Assembly: GCA_032128395.1 (NCBI GenBank)
Contig: JAQBGV010000234.1
Span: 1-37,146, forward strand
Direction of reading: 5' to 3'
Source of the DNA: JAQBGV01 sp032128395
GTDB lineage: Bacteria; Planctomycetota; UBA8108; UBA1146
Length of the DNA stretch: 37,146 nucleotides
Part shown: positions 29,612-37,146 of the stretch, one piece after another
How the letters are laid out: each line of letters begins with the position of its first letter
How positions within the stretch are numbered: the first letter of the stretch is position 1
The notes under the pieces: generated by a model
Seen by the model: only the letters and a program-made list of their open reading frames with translations
Databases searched by the model: none
Told to the model about the DNA's origin: nothing
Position numbers and translations under genes: made by a program

Positions 29612-32593
29612 CTACTCGGATGCCTGCGCTCTGGGATCTACCGGCGCGGGCTCCGGCTCTCCTTGGGGCGAGGGCACTGCCGACTCTACCCTCGCTCTGG
29701 GGGCACCCTCTTCTGAAGTGCCGCTGAAGATCAGGTGGACGAGCCGCTCCGGGACGACGATCACCCGGTGCGCTCGACAACCATCGGTACGAGCGATGAC
29801 CTTCGGGCGCTTCTCGACCTGATGGAGGAGTTCGGTCTTGCCGAGGCTCGGGTCGACGATCATGCGATCGATGATGCGCCCGTCGACGAAGATCGCGATC
29901 TCTACCTCGAGTGGACGGAGCAGCTCGTCGCTGTACTCCGGCCATGGCTCGTCCTCGAGCGCCCCGTGCTCGCCGAGGAGCTCCCACAGCTCGGCCGCCG
30001 TGTGTGGCGCGAACGGCTGCAAGAGCACGATGAAGGTCCGCAGCGTCTCGCGGTCGACCTCCTCGAGAGTGAGGCTCGGATCTCGGAGTTCCTTGACGAA
30101 TGCCATGAACGCGCTGATCGCCTTGTTCAGGTGGAAGGTGCGAATCGCTCGGGTCACCCGACGGACGAGCCGGTGCTTCAGAACGAGGGCCAGGCGGCTG
30201 ACGAAACGACCCTGGTCCCGACGCGCGAGGATCACCGCGTGCGCCCGGGAGAGGAAACGCGCGCACCCCCGCAGTCCAGTCGCATCCCACTCGACGTCGT
30301 CACTCGGGGGAGCGAGGAAGAGCAGGTGCAGACGAAGGGCGTCCGCGCCCCACTGCTCGAGGTGCTCAGCGGCGAGCACCCGCGGCCCCCGGCGTCCCGA
30401 ACGGAGGTGCTCCGCATCCTCCCCCGGGGCGCGGATCCGGCCCTGGTTGAAAAGACGACGAAACGGTTCCTCGCGAACGGTCAAATCGAGGTCGTGGAAG
30501 AAGTACGAGAAGAACCGCACGTAGAGGAGGTGGAGGATCGCGTGCTCGATCCCGCCGACACAGAGATTGACCGGGAGCCAGCGGTGACCGAGGTCGTGGT
30601 CGAAGATCTTCGACGCGTCCTGTGGACTGAGGTAGCGGAGGAAGTACCAGCAAGAGGCGGCCCACTGCGGCATGGTGTCGGTCTCGCGCATCGCAGCGCC
30701 ACCGCAACTCGGGCACGCGGTAGCGCAAAACTCGGGGAGTGCCGCGAGCGGACTCTCCCCATCGCTCGACGATGGGGCGGTGTCGAGGAGCGGGAGCACG
30801 ACCGGAAGATCCGCTTCGGGGACCGGCACCTCACCACACTCCGAACAATGGACGATCGGGATCGGTTCTCCCCAATACCTCTGACGGGCGAAGATCCAGT
30901 CGCGCAGATGGAGGTCGGTCCGTTCTTCGAGCAGACCTCGTGCCTCCAGACTCGCGCGCACTCGGCGCCGGACGTCGGAGACCGCCCCACTTTCCAATCC
31001 AGACTTTCCGCGGCGAGGTCGGGAGCCGCGACGACGCTTCCGACGCCCTCGGTCCTCCCCCTCATCACCGCGTTGGGAGATACGGAAGTGATCGGAGAAT
31101 TTCTTCTGTCGATCATCCACTCTCGGATTCGCCAGAATCGCACCCTTCCCGATTCCGGGGAGCACCGACGAGCTGACCCAGATCGGCATGTGAGCTAGGG
31201 TGACGGGGTTCATCGCCCACGCCCCGGTGGGAACCCCCTCCGGATGCCCCTGCGAAGCGAGCCGCTCCCGATCGGTGCGACCGCGGGTCCGCTCCCGGTA
31301 CTCGGCGATCTCGTCCGCGTAGAGCTCATCGCAAACGGCATCGATGATCGGGTGTTCCGGGGCGACGATCACGAAGGTGCTCTCGGCGACCGACTCGAGT
31401 CTTCGCGTGAAGATCTCGAACTCTTCGGATTCCGCCTGGAACTCGCTCCGCGCCTTCAGAGTGACGAGAAATCCCTCCCGACGCCCGATCCAGTTGCGTT
31501 GCAGCGTCTTGACCCGCGGCGGCCATTTCAGCGCTCGGAGACCATGGTGGAGACGATCGCCGTACTCGGTGATCCGAACCTTCCATTGCGGGATCGCGCG
31601 CTCTTCCGCTGGCTGACCGCAGTGCACGCACACGCCGTCGTCGACCTCCTCGTTGGCGAGGTTCATCCGGCAATTGCTGCACCAGCGCATCGGGATCTTC
31701 TCCCGGACCGCGAGTCCCCGCTCCCTCAGCTTCAGGAAGAGCCACTGGGTCCAACGGTAGTACTCGGGGTCCGAGGTCCGCAGCTCCGAATCCCAGTCGA
31801 CGAGCGCACCGAATCGCTCGAGCTGCTCCCGCATGATCGCAGTCCCTCGCTCGACCACCTCGTGCGGGGCGATCCCGAGTTCCTGCGCCTCCTGCTCGAT
31901 CCCTACGCCGAAGGAGTCCCAACCCATGGGCCGGAACACTTCGCGGCCGCGGGATCGTTGGTAGCGCGCCACGACATCCGTCACCGCGATCCCGCGCAGT
32001 TGGTTGACGCTGAACCCTCGCGTCGAAGGATACGGAAACATGTCGAGGCAGTAGAAGGGTCGCGTGGGGTCGGTGGAGTCAGTGGCGTCGGTGGAATCGG
32101 TGGCGTCAGCGGCGTCGGTGGCGTCGGTGGCGTCGGTGGAATCGGTGGCGTCATCCGGGGCTGCCAGCTCCACCCCCGACTTGGAATCGGGTTCAGAGTC
32201 CGGGCCTGGTTCGACCCAGTCGGAGGAGTCCCCCGGCGCCGAATCTTCGTCCGATTCCTCCACCGGCGTCGTCGGTTCCGCGATCGGCGGTTCTACCCAC
32301 GTCGTCCTTGCGATGGGACCGATCAGAGGAGATGCGTGCGGTCGTGCCGCCCAACGGGCGCGCCATTTCTTCTCGATCTCCGAGAGGTTGATGCGCAGAC
32401 CCTTGGGGGGGGAGTCGGTGTGGCCCTCGACCGGGGAATCCGCGGCGGAAACCTTTTCGGGGGGAGGCTGCTCTTCGGGGGGCACCCTGAGATCGGGCGA
32501 CACGCCTTCCGGGGACGCCTGCTCGGGAGGCGCCTCCTCGGGGGACGGGCCCTCTCGATCGATGTTGGATTGCGGTTCGTCGGGACCGGGCAT
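29612..32593 (-). CDS. leuS: LeuRS-family protein lacking HIGH and KMSKS motifs
   Basis: The 993-aa protein aligns end to end with leucyl-tRNA synthetase: LSEIEKKWRARW, FYCLDMFPYPS, the zinc module WCSNCRMNLANEEV with CVHC, the editing-domain region PEHPIIDAV through GKGAILANP, LRDWIFARQRYWGEPIPI, FNQGRIRAPGED, WGADALRLHLLFLAPP, a helical anticodon-binding domain (FHLNKAISAFMAFVKELRD), and the terminal FVDGRIIDRMIV fold. The HIGH signature (usually HVGH after PSGAGL) reads SVNQ (195-198), and KMSKS is replaced by a DAEHLRSGRRGP stretch near residue 725. The editing Thr-rich motif (usually TTRPDTL) reads TRRLESV. The N-terminus is a roughly 65-residue Pro/Glu-rich tail. An acidic insertion (about 85-177) separates the first helix from the Rossmann fold. 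A basic insertion (RGRRKRRRGSRPRRG) lies near 515-528. ATG 32593 has GGAGGAGGGA upstream. It is most likely a non-charging paralogue. Confidence 0.88.
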   Translation of the reverse strand: MPGPDEPQSNIDREGPSPEEAPPEQASPEGVSPDLRVPPEEQPPPEKVSAADSPVEGHTDSPPKGLRINLSEIEKKWRARWAARPHASPLIGPIARTTWVEPPIAEPTTPVEESDEDSAPGDSSDWVEPGPDSEPDSKSGVELAAPDDATDSTDATDATDAADATDSTDATDSTDPTRPFYCLDMFPYPSTRGFSVNQLRGIAVTDVVARYQRSRGREVFRPMGWDSFGVGIEQEAQELGIAPHEVVERGTAIMREQLERFGALVDWDSELRTSDPEYYRWTQWLFLKLRERGLAVREKIPMRWCSNCRMNLANEEVDDGVCVHCGQPAEERAIPQWKVRITEYGDRLHHGLRALKWPPRVKTLQRNWIGRREGFLVTLKARSEFQAESEEFEIFTRRLESVAESTFVIVAPEHPIIDAVCDELYADEIAEYRERTRGRTDRERLASQGHPEGVPTGAWAMNPVTLAHMPIWVSSSVLPGIGKGAILANPRVDDRQKKFSDHFRISQRGDEGEDRGRRKRRRGSRPRRGKSGLESGAVSDVRRRVRASLEARGLLEERTDLHLRDWIFARQRYWGEPIPIVHCSECGEVPVPEADLPVVLPLLDTAPSSSDGESPLAALPEFCATACPSCGGAAMRETDTMPQWAASCWYFLRYLSPQDASKIFDHDLGHRWLPVNLCVGGIEHAILHLLYVRFFSYFFHDLDLTVREEPFRRLFNQGRIRAPGEDAEHLRSGRRGPRVLAAEHLEQWGADALRLHLLFLAPPSDDVEWDATGLRGCARFLSRAHAVILARRDQGRFVSRLALVLKHRLVRRVTRAIRTFHLNKAISAFMAFVKELRDPSLTLEEVDRETLRTFIVLLQPFAPHTAAELWELLGEHGALEDEPWPEYSDELLRPLEVEIAIFVDGRIIDRMIVDPSLGKTELLHQVEKRPKVIARTDGCRAHRVIVVPERLVHLIFSGTSEEGAPRARVESAVPSPQGEPEPAPVDPRAQASE
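32070..32150 (-). repeat. 9-bp minisatellite inside the LeuRS-like gene
   Basis: Nine tandem units of GTCGGTGGC and close variants encode TDA/TDS tripeptides (residues about 148-175). The period is a multiple of three, so copy-number change keeps the frame. Confidence 0.9.
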
Positions 32594-32661
32594 CAGAGTC
32601 GGTCCCTCCTCCGGGGACGAACGCGGATCGCGGGCCCATCCCACGCTCCAGCGAGCGCGGG

Positions 32662-32690
32662 ATGATAGAGATGCGCGCCCCGCGAGGCAA
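32662..32690 (-). promoter_or_regulatory. Sigma70-type promoter for the LeuRS-like gene
   Basis: Read on the minus strand, TTGCCT (32690-32685), a 17-base spacer and TATCAT (32667-32662) lie 69 bases upstream of the ATG at 32593. Confidence 0.5.
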
Positions 32691-32699
32691 TCTTTCCGC

Positions 32700-32727
32700 T
32701 TGACTCAACCCATGTCCCACCTAGACT
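32700..32727 (+). promoter_or_regulatory. Sigma70-type promoter for tRNA-Ala
   Basis: TTGACT (32700-32705), a 16-base spacer and TAGACT (32722-32727) lie about 120 bases before the tRNA. The -35 elements of this and the LeuRS-like promoter are only 9 bases apart, facing away from each other. Confidence 0.45.
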
Positions 32728-32848
32728 TTGGGCCCTCCTCCGACGAAAACGCAGTGTGGAGTGGCGGCCGTTGGACTGGCAGCAGTCACAGTGGAGGAGG
32801 CAGTCACACGAGCGGATGGCTCGTCGATCGACCCGAGGAAAGAACCCA

Positions 32849-32924
32849 GGGGGATTAGCTCAGCTGGGAGAGCGCAACGCTGGCAGCGTTGAGGTCAGGG
32901 GTTCGAGCCCCCTATCCTCCACCA
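32849..32924 (+). tRNA. tRNA-Ala (GGC anticodon)
   Basis: The 76-base cloverleaf is complete. The acceptor GGGGGAT pairs with ATCCTCC (one G-U). The D arm is GCTC/GAGC, the anticodon stem CAACG/CGTTG holds loop CTGGCAG (anticodon GGC), and the T arm AGGGG/CCCCT holds TTCGAGC. The discriminator is A and CCA is encoded. It reads GCC and GCU alanine codons. Confidence 0.98.
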
Positions 32925-32958
32925 TGTAATTTCTCGCCCCGGAGGGAGACCTTCGGGG

Positions 32959-33041
32959 CGGTTTCGCTTCCTGGACGGTTTCGCTTCCTGGACGGTTTCG
33001 CTTCCTGGACGGTTTCGCTTCCTGGACGGTTTCGCTTCCTG
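32959..33041. repeat. 17-bp tandem array, about five copies
   Basis: CGGTTTCGCTTCCTGGA is repeated exactly at 32959, 32976, 32993 and 33010, with a partial fifth copy from 33027. The period is not a multiple of three and no supported gene spans it. A second short repeat, TTGCCCGGGAA(C/G), is doubled at 33059-33082. The array fills the gap between tRNA-Ala and the NfeD operon. Confidence 0.9.
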
Positions 33042-33193
33042 CGCGGACCGCCCGAGCCTTGCCCGGGAACTTGCCCGGGAAGTGGAACCTACGGCACCTC
33101 GGGTTGCAACCGCACTGTCACCCCCCGAGAATGCACCTCCGCAGGTCACTTCCCGCCGCGGGCGGGTTGCGAGAAAAGGAGCTCTCAGCGCCG

Positions 33194-34738
33194 ATGGGCG
33201 ACCACTTCCGGCTCGCGTTCGCCGCTCTCAGCCTTCTACTACTCATCTCCCCTCTCTCGCCACTTCTCGCTCAGGAGGAGGAGCGCGACCTCTCAGGCGT
33301 CATCGTCTTCGTACCGGTCGAGGGCGAGATCACCGAGCGACTCTGCCGCAAGGTGGCCGCGGACGTCGAAGAGTGCGCCAGGCGCGGGGCGCGGCTGATC
33401 GTCCTCCGGATCGATACCACCGGGGGGGACTACCTCGCTGCCTCCGATCTCGCCGGGAAAATCTTCGCGCTCCGCCGACGATCTCCCCGGGTCGACACAT
33501 TCGCGTACATCCCGAACGGCAGCTGGGCGATCTCCGCCGGGGCTCTGATCGCATTCAGCTGCGAGAACTTGGTGATGGGGGACAACACTCACATCGGTGA
33601 CGTGGAGCCCAGAAACCTGCTCGGTCCTCTCGACGAGAAGACCCAGTCGCTGGTGCGCAACGACCTCACCCGTTACGCGAAGGACCACCCCGGGTGGCCC
33701 CTCCCGATCGTCGAAGCGATGGTCACCCGCGAGCTCGCGGTGTACGAGGTGATCGAACGCAACTCCACGGGCTCTCGCAAGCGCTATCTCATGCAGGAGG
33801 AACTCGATGTGCTTCCCGAGGGGGACCGCGCCCGCCTCGAGGCCCGCCTGATCGTGCGCGCGGGGGAACTCGTCACCCTCGATGAGCAGGAGGCGCTCGC
33901 ATTCGGGTTCATCGAAAAGATCTACTCGACCCGCAACCAGTTCATCATCGACGCCGGGATCTCCGAGGAACCGATGGAGCTCGAGGATGCCCTCGGCCGC
34001 AATGTCACGCTCGGCGACTCCGGCGCCTTCGCCTGGATGGCCGCGCACCCGTTCCCGGGGTTCGTCAAGTTCCTGCTGATCCTCATCGGAGTAGTGGGGC
34101 TGGTCATCGAGCTCAAGATGCCAGGGTTCGGGGTCGGGGGGATCCTGTTCCTCCTCTGCTTCATCACCTTCTTCGTCGAAGGATTCGCGACGAACCATGT
34201 CGGCTGGGTCGAGCTGATCTGCTTCCCCGTCTCTCTCGGTCTGCTCGGGGTGGAGATGTTCGTCATCCCCGGATTCGGTGTCGCGGGCATCACCGGTCTC
34301 GCACTCCTTCTCGCGAGCCTCGTGATGGCGCTCACCCCGGAGTCGGAGCGCCTCTCGTTCAGCACTTTCACCGACCAGCTGCTCACCGTCCTCCTCGCCC
34401 TCGCCAGCTCGGTAGTGGTCACCTTCCTCATCCTTCGCTTCCTCCCCGGCGGCAAGGGAAGCGAAGGAGGGGGTCTGATCTCGACCACGAGCCTTCGCGG
34501 GAATTCAACGATCGCAGAGTCGGGTACGGACCCGAGCGAGCGGCCGAGCGACCTGATCGGTCGGCGGGGCACGGTGGTGCACGCGCTCCGTCCCGCCGGC
34601 AAGGCCGAATTCGCTGGCGTGTTGCGCGACGTGGTCGCGGTCGGTGAGTTCCTCGCCGCCGGGACATCGGTGGAGATCGCCGGGGTCGAGGGGAACCGAA
34701 TCGTGGTCCGGTCGGTCGCGCCGGAACCGGGGAACTGA
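33194..34738 (+). CDS. Long NfeD-family membrane protein with ClpP-class protease domain
   Basis: The 514-aa protein has a signal peptide (LAFAALSLLLLISPLSPLLAQ). A ClpP/SppA-like domain follows (about 35-250) with VIVFVPVEGEITERL, LRIDTTGGDY and the likely nucleophile Ser114 in WAISAGALIAF. Four to six membrane helices come next (about 285-425), with twin turns PGFGVGGI and PGFGVAGI. The C-terminal OB-like domain (GRRGTVVHALRPAGKAEFAG, EIAGVEGNRIVVRSV) is typical. Full-length NfeD proteins cleave membrane partners such as stomatins; this Ser position fits the PH1510 type. ATG 33194 is preceded by AAAGGAG at 12 bases. It heads a four-gene unit with almost no gaps. Confidence 0.93.
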   Translation: MGDHFRLAFAALSLLLLISPLSPLLAQEEERDLSGVIVFVPVEGEITERLCRKVAADVEECARRGARLIVLRIDTTGGDYLAASDLAGKIFALRRRSPRVDTFAYIPNGSWAISAGALIAFSCENLVMGDNTHIGDVEPRNLLGPLDEKTQSLVRNDLTRYAKDHPGWPLPIVEAMVTRELAVYEVIERNSTGSRKRYLMQEELDVLPEGDRARLEARLIVRAGELVTLDEQEALAFGFIEKIYSTRNQFIIDAGISEEPMELEDALGRNVTLGDSGAFAWMAAHPFPGFVKFLLILIGVVGLVIELKMPGFGVGGILFLLCFITFFVEGFATNHVGWVELICFPVSLGLLGVEMFVIPGFGVAGITGLALLLASLVMALTPESERLSFSTFTDQLLTVLLALASSVVVTFLILRFLPGGKGSEGGGLISTTSLRGNSTIAESGTDPSERPSDLIGRRGTVVHALRPAGKAEFAGVLRDVVAVGEFLAAGTSVEIAGVEGNRIVVRSVAPEPGN

Positions 34739-34739
34739 C

Positions 34740-35201
34740 GTGGACCCGTGGCTCCTCGAGATCACCTTCTACGTCGCGGGTCTCGTTCTGATCTTCCTCG
34801 AACTGTTCATCCCCTCCGGCGGGGTTCTCGGCATCGCCGCCGTGATCTGCCTGGTGTACTCGCTGCATTCGCTTTTCGATCGGGGATACCGGGGAGTCGG
34901 TTCGGCCGCGATCGGGCTCACCGTGGTATATCTGTTCTTCGTCATCCGGTTCTGGATGAAGCGGATGCGCCTGATGACGAACCTGGGGTCCACCGTTGCG
35001 ACCGGCTCCGACGTGGAGCGCGCAAAGTCTCTCATCGGGCACATCGGGGTGACGATCAGCCCGTTGCGTCCCTCGGGGATCGCGCGGATCGAAGGGGAGC
35101 GTTTCGACGTCGTCGTCTCGGGCTCGTTCATCGACGCGAACATGGAGGTCACCGTGGTGGAGGTCTCCGGTAACCGGATCGTGGTCCGCCGTTCGTCGTA
35201 G
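34740..35201 (+). CDS. Short NfeD-family protein
   Basis: The 153-aa product has two or three membrane helices (LEITFYVAGLVLIFLELFIP and following GGVLGIAAVICLVYSL, AIGLTVVYLFFVIRFW) and the C-terminal OB-like domain (SLIGHIGVTISPLRPSGIAR, SGSFIDANMEVTVVEVSGNR), without the protease part. Short NfeD proteins often sit beside flotillin genes and may stabilise or recruit them. GTG 34740 lies one base after the previous stop, with GGGGAA upstream, so coupling is almost certain. The C-terminal end NRIVVR matches the end of the long NfeD, suggesting duplication. Confidence 0.9.
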   Translation: MDPWLLEITFYVAGLVLIFLELFIPSGGVLGIAAVICLVYSLHSLFDRGYRGVGSAAIGLTVVYLFFVIRFWMKRMRLMTNLGSTVATGSDVERAKSLIGHIGVTISPLRPSGIARIEGERFDVVVSGSFIDANMEVTVVEVSGNRIVVRRSS

Positions 35202-36290
35202 GTGGACCTCCGGGTGATCTTGAAAGGCAACCTCGTGAGCCTGGCACTCCTCTCCTTCGTACCCTTCCTCGCCGAAATCCCAGGACCGTTGAAGGTCGTC
35301 GGTCTGATCTTCCTCGCCTTCCTGGTGCTGTTCGGATTCGTCTTCTTCATGACCTTCGGTCGTCTCTACATCCGAGCGCTCTCTTCCGGCTCGCGAGTAC
35401 CGATCCAAACGTTCGTCGGGATGTGGCTCCGGAAAGTCTCTCCCTCGATGATCATCGATTCATTGATCATGGCGGAGAAGGCGGGATTGACCGACGTCCA
35501 CCTCAACAAACTCGAAGCGCACTACATGGCGAAGGGGAACGTCCGACGAGTCGTCCAGTCGCTGGTCGCCGCCTCGAAGGCGGAGATCCCCCTGACCTTC
35601 GACCAGGCCGCCGCGATCGACCTCGCGGGACGCGACGTCTACGACGCGGTCCGCACCAGTGTGCAACCGAAGGTGATCGACTGCCCGAGCCGAGAATCCG
35701 GTCGAACGACGGTCGACGCGGTCGCCGGGGACGGAATCCAACTCCGCGCCAAGGCCCGGGTGACCGTGCGCACCAATCTGCCGCGCCTCGTCGGAGGGGC
35801 GACCGAGGAGACGATCATCGCGCGGGTCGGCGAGGGGATCGTCACCACCATCGGCTCGTCGGCGAGCCACAAGAACGTGCTCGCGAATCCGGACATGATC
35901 TCGAAGACCGTGCTCGGGAAGGGTCTCGACGCCGGAACCGCGTTCGAGATCCTCTCCATCGACATCGCGGACGTCGACGTTGGCGAGAACATCGGTGCAA
36001 AGCTCCAGGCGGAACAGGCGGAAGCGGACAAACGTGTCGCCCAGGCCCTCGCCGAGAAACGTCGCGCCCTCGCAGTCGCGCTCGAGCAGGAGAATATCGC
36101 CCTGATCGCTGAGAACCGCGCGAAGCTGGTCCTCGCCGAAGCCGAGGTGCCGCTGGCGATCGCGGAGGCGTTCAAGCGTGGCCATCTCGGAGTGATGGAT
36201 TACTACCGTCTCCGAAACATTCAGGCGGACACCTCGATGCGCGAACAGATCGGACAGCCGCCACCCTCGGAGGAGCCGCGGAATGGATAG
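35202..36290 (+). CDS. floA: Flotillin-like protein FloA
   Basis: FloA is an SPFH-domain membrane protein that organises functional membrane microdomains. The 362-aa product has N-terminal hydrophobic segments (VSLALLSFVPFLAEIPG, VVGLIFLAFLVLFGFVFFM), the SPFH core (GIQLRAKARVTVRTNLPRLV, GATEETIIARVGEGIVTTIG, FEILSIDIADVDVGENIGAK) and a C-terminal Ala/Glu-rich coiled coil (AEQAEADKRVAQALAEKRRA). The GTG at 35202 directly follows the TAG of the short NfeD. It ends with a Pro/Glu-rich tail that overlaps the next gene by 8 bases. NfeD and FloA pairing is well established. Confidence 0.95.
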   Translation: MDLRVILKGNLVSLALLSFVPFLAEIPGPLKVVGLIFLAFLVLFGFVFFMTFGRLYIRALSSGSRVPIQTFVGMWLRKVSPSMIIDSLIMAEKAGLTDVHLNKLEAHYMAKGNVRRVVQSLVAASKAEIPLTFDQAAAIDLAGRDVYDAVRTSVQPKVIDCPSRESGRTTVDAVAGDGIQLRAKARVTVRTNLPRLVGGATEETIIARVGEGIVTTIGSSASHKNVLANPDMISKTVLGKGLDAGTAFEILSIDIADVDVGENIGAKLQAEQAEADKRVAQALAEKRRALAVALEQENIALIAENRAKLVLAEAEVPLAIAEAFKRGHLGVMDYYRLRNIQADTSMREQIGQPPPSEEPRNG

Positions 36291-36942
36291 GGATTACAAG
36301 GTCTGGTTCTGGGTCATTTTCTTCATCGTCCTCCCGCTCCTGCAGTGGGTGGCGCGGAAGATCAACGAGAAGGCTGGGGAGAAGAACCGCCCGAAGGTGC
36401 GCGGCGCCGGCCGCGGCCCGGAGGGCCCGACTCGATCGGTTCGCGGCGAGGGCGATGAGGAAAACGAGAATACCCTCCCCGATTGGGTCGACCCGCAGGA
36501 ATGGATGTCGGTCGACGAGTTCGAGATGGACACCCGTTCGCACCCCCCCGACCGTCTCCCCGAGGCTGGCGCTTCGATCTCGCTAGGCCCTCCACCGATC
36601 CATTCGCCGGAGGGACCTCGTGGCCCGATGCTCATCCCTCTCCCGACCCCGCGGAGTGCGATGCTCCGCGTCCCACGTCGGGGATCCGCCCCGCCGGTGG
36701 ATGCCCCCCCCCTGGCAACCGCCCCCGCACTACGAAGAGCTCGTCCAGCGCTGCTTCCGAACGATCCCTCGTGGGTCCCTCCTCGTGCCGGCGGCGCACC
36801 CACGACCCGGCGTTCCGCGTTCGCCATCGGACAGTCCAACCTGCAGAGTGCGGTGATCTGGAGTGAGGTACTCGGGAAGCCGCACGCATTGCGACCGCCG
36901 GAGGAGCGGCCACCTTACTCGCCGGGGGGTGGCTCGCAGTAG
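36283..36942 (+). CDS. Membrane-anchored protein of the floA operon, unknown function
   Basis: The 219-aa product has one N-terminal membrane helix (VWFWVIFFIVLPLLQWVA). A charged segment follows, then a long Pro/Arg/Ser-rich region that is probably disordered (about 40-175). Near the C-terminus is a short ordered-looking segment (RRSAFAIGQSNLQSAVIWSE, then VLGKPHALRPPEE). Its ATG overlaps the end of floA (ATGGATAG), so it is translated with FloA. Anchor, tether and terminal peptide would suit an adaptor that displays a docking motif to the FloA/NfeD microdomain. I recognise no named family. Confidence 0.75.
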   Translation: MDRDYKVWFWVIFFIVLPLLQWVARKINEKAGEKNRPKVRGAGRGPEGPTRSVRGEGDEENENTLPDWVDPQEWMSVDEFEMDTRSHPPDRLPEAGASISLGPPPIHSPEGPRGPMLIPLPTPRSAMLRVPRRGSAPPVDAPPLATAPALRRARPALLPNDPSWVPPRAGGAPTTRRSAFAIGQSNLQSAVIWSEVLGKPHALRPPEERPPYSPGGGSQ

Positions 36943-37146
36943 GCGACCCGCTCGCTGGGGCCCGGATTGCTGCCCTATGACGAGGCGCGTCGAAAGAAGA
37001 TGGGACTGGCACCTCTGGGTGGAGCCAACCCCCACCTGTGGCGGTGACTCGGCTGTTCACTTCGAACGGGAATTCCCCCATCGCTGAGCTCTACCCCCCC
37101 AAGTTCTTTCTCCGACTGAACTTGGGAGCCCCCTCCCGCCGGCCTC
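36943..37146. other. Right edge, no supported gene
   Basis: After the last gene's stop only short Arg/Pro-rich frames are open. The one structure seen is an inverted repeat, CCCAAGTTC (37098-37106) with GAACTTGGG (37118-37126) around an 11-base loop, 156 bases after the stop. It could be the operon's transcript end. Confidence 0.4.

Noticed and set aside
32959..33041. CRISPR array
   Set aside because: The 17-bp repeats are directly adjacent with no spacers, and no cas genes are present.
32849..33041. Integrated element at the tRNA gene
   Set aside because: No integrase, no duplicated tRNA 3' end and no change in gene character are seen downstream.
32895..33149. An 84-codon minus-strand frame with an Arg/Lys/Pro/Glu-rich repetitive peptide
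   Set aside because: It overlaps the 3' end of the tRNA and is produced by the 17-bp tandem array, whose period is not a multiple of three.

Overview
This is a gene-dense, very GC-rich bacterial chromosome segment with no phage, transposase, CRISPR or plasmid genes. The gene set (bL35, IF-3, AspRS, LigA, CCA-adding enzyme, RlmN, DprA, FloA/NfeD) is housekeeping. Mixed with it are a giant Ser/Thr kinase-TPR protein, a PA14-domain protein, a HEAT-repeat protein and several secreted proteins of unknown role. That mixture, with very high GC and frequent GTG/TTG starts, suggests a Planctomycetota-like bacterium. This is an inference; no 16S gene is present.

Layout. 0.2-4.9 kb (minus strand): a HEAT-repeat protein broken by a frameshift at a C10 run, a 101-aa unknown protein, ligA and a MOSC protein, tightly packed as one operon. 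5.1-6.4 kb (plus): a tRNA nucleotidyltransferase, convergent with a secreted protein (6.4-7.4 kb, minus). 7.5-12.6 kb (plus): a sugar-phosphate isomerase-like protein, a HAD-IG 5'-nucleotidase, a small membrane protein, a 1-Cys peroxiredoxin, a rhodanese/metallo-beta-lactamase fusion and a small membrane protein. 12.6-15.8 kb (minus): aspS, infC and rpmI, flanked by three copies of a REP-like palindromic repeat; rplT is absent. 15.8-20.8 kb (minus): the kinase-TPR giant and dprA. Divergent from dprA is a sigma54-activator-like AAA+ protein with degenerate catalytic motifs.

22.4-26.8 kb (plus): a zinc-ribbon protein, a small Spy-like exported protein with a strong terminator, then an overlapping three-gene unit (SirB1-like/TPR/PA14 protein, lipoprotein, rlmN). 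27.0-29.4 kb (minus): an outer-membrane-lipoprotein-sorting-like exported protein and a membrane-anchored trypsin-like protease. 29.6-32.6 kb (minus): a LeuRS-family protein that lacks recognisable HIGH and KMSKS motifs and carries a disordered TDA/TDS-repeat insertion. Its promoter is back to back with that of a tRNA-Ala(GGC) gene. A 17-bp tandem array follows the tRNA. 33.2-36.9 kb (plus): a long NfeD, a short NfeD, FloA and a small membrane-anchored protein, essentially without gaps, which looks like a membrane-microdomain operon.

The most notable theme is loss of catalytic motifs in otherwise well-preserved, apparently expressed proteins: the LeuRS-like protein, the sigma54-activator-like protein, and the NTPase-like segment of the kinase giant. 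The best candidates for undescribed biology are the pseudo-LeuRS and the pseudo-activator.
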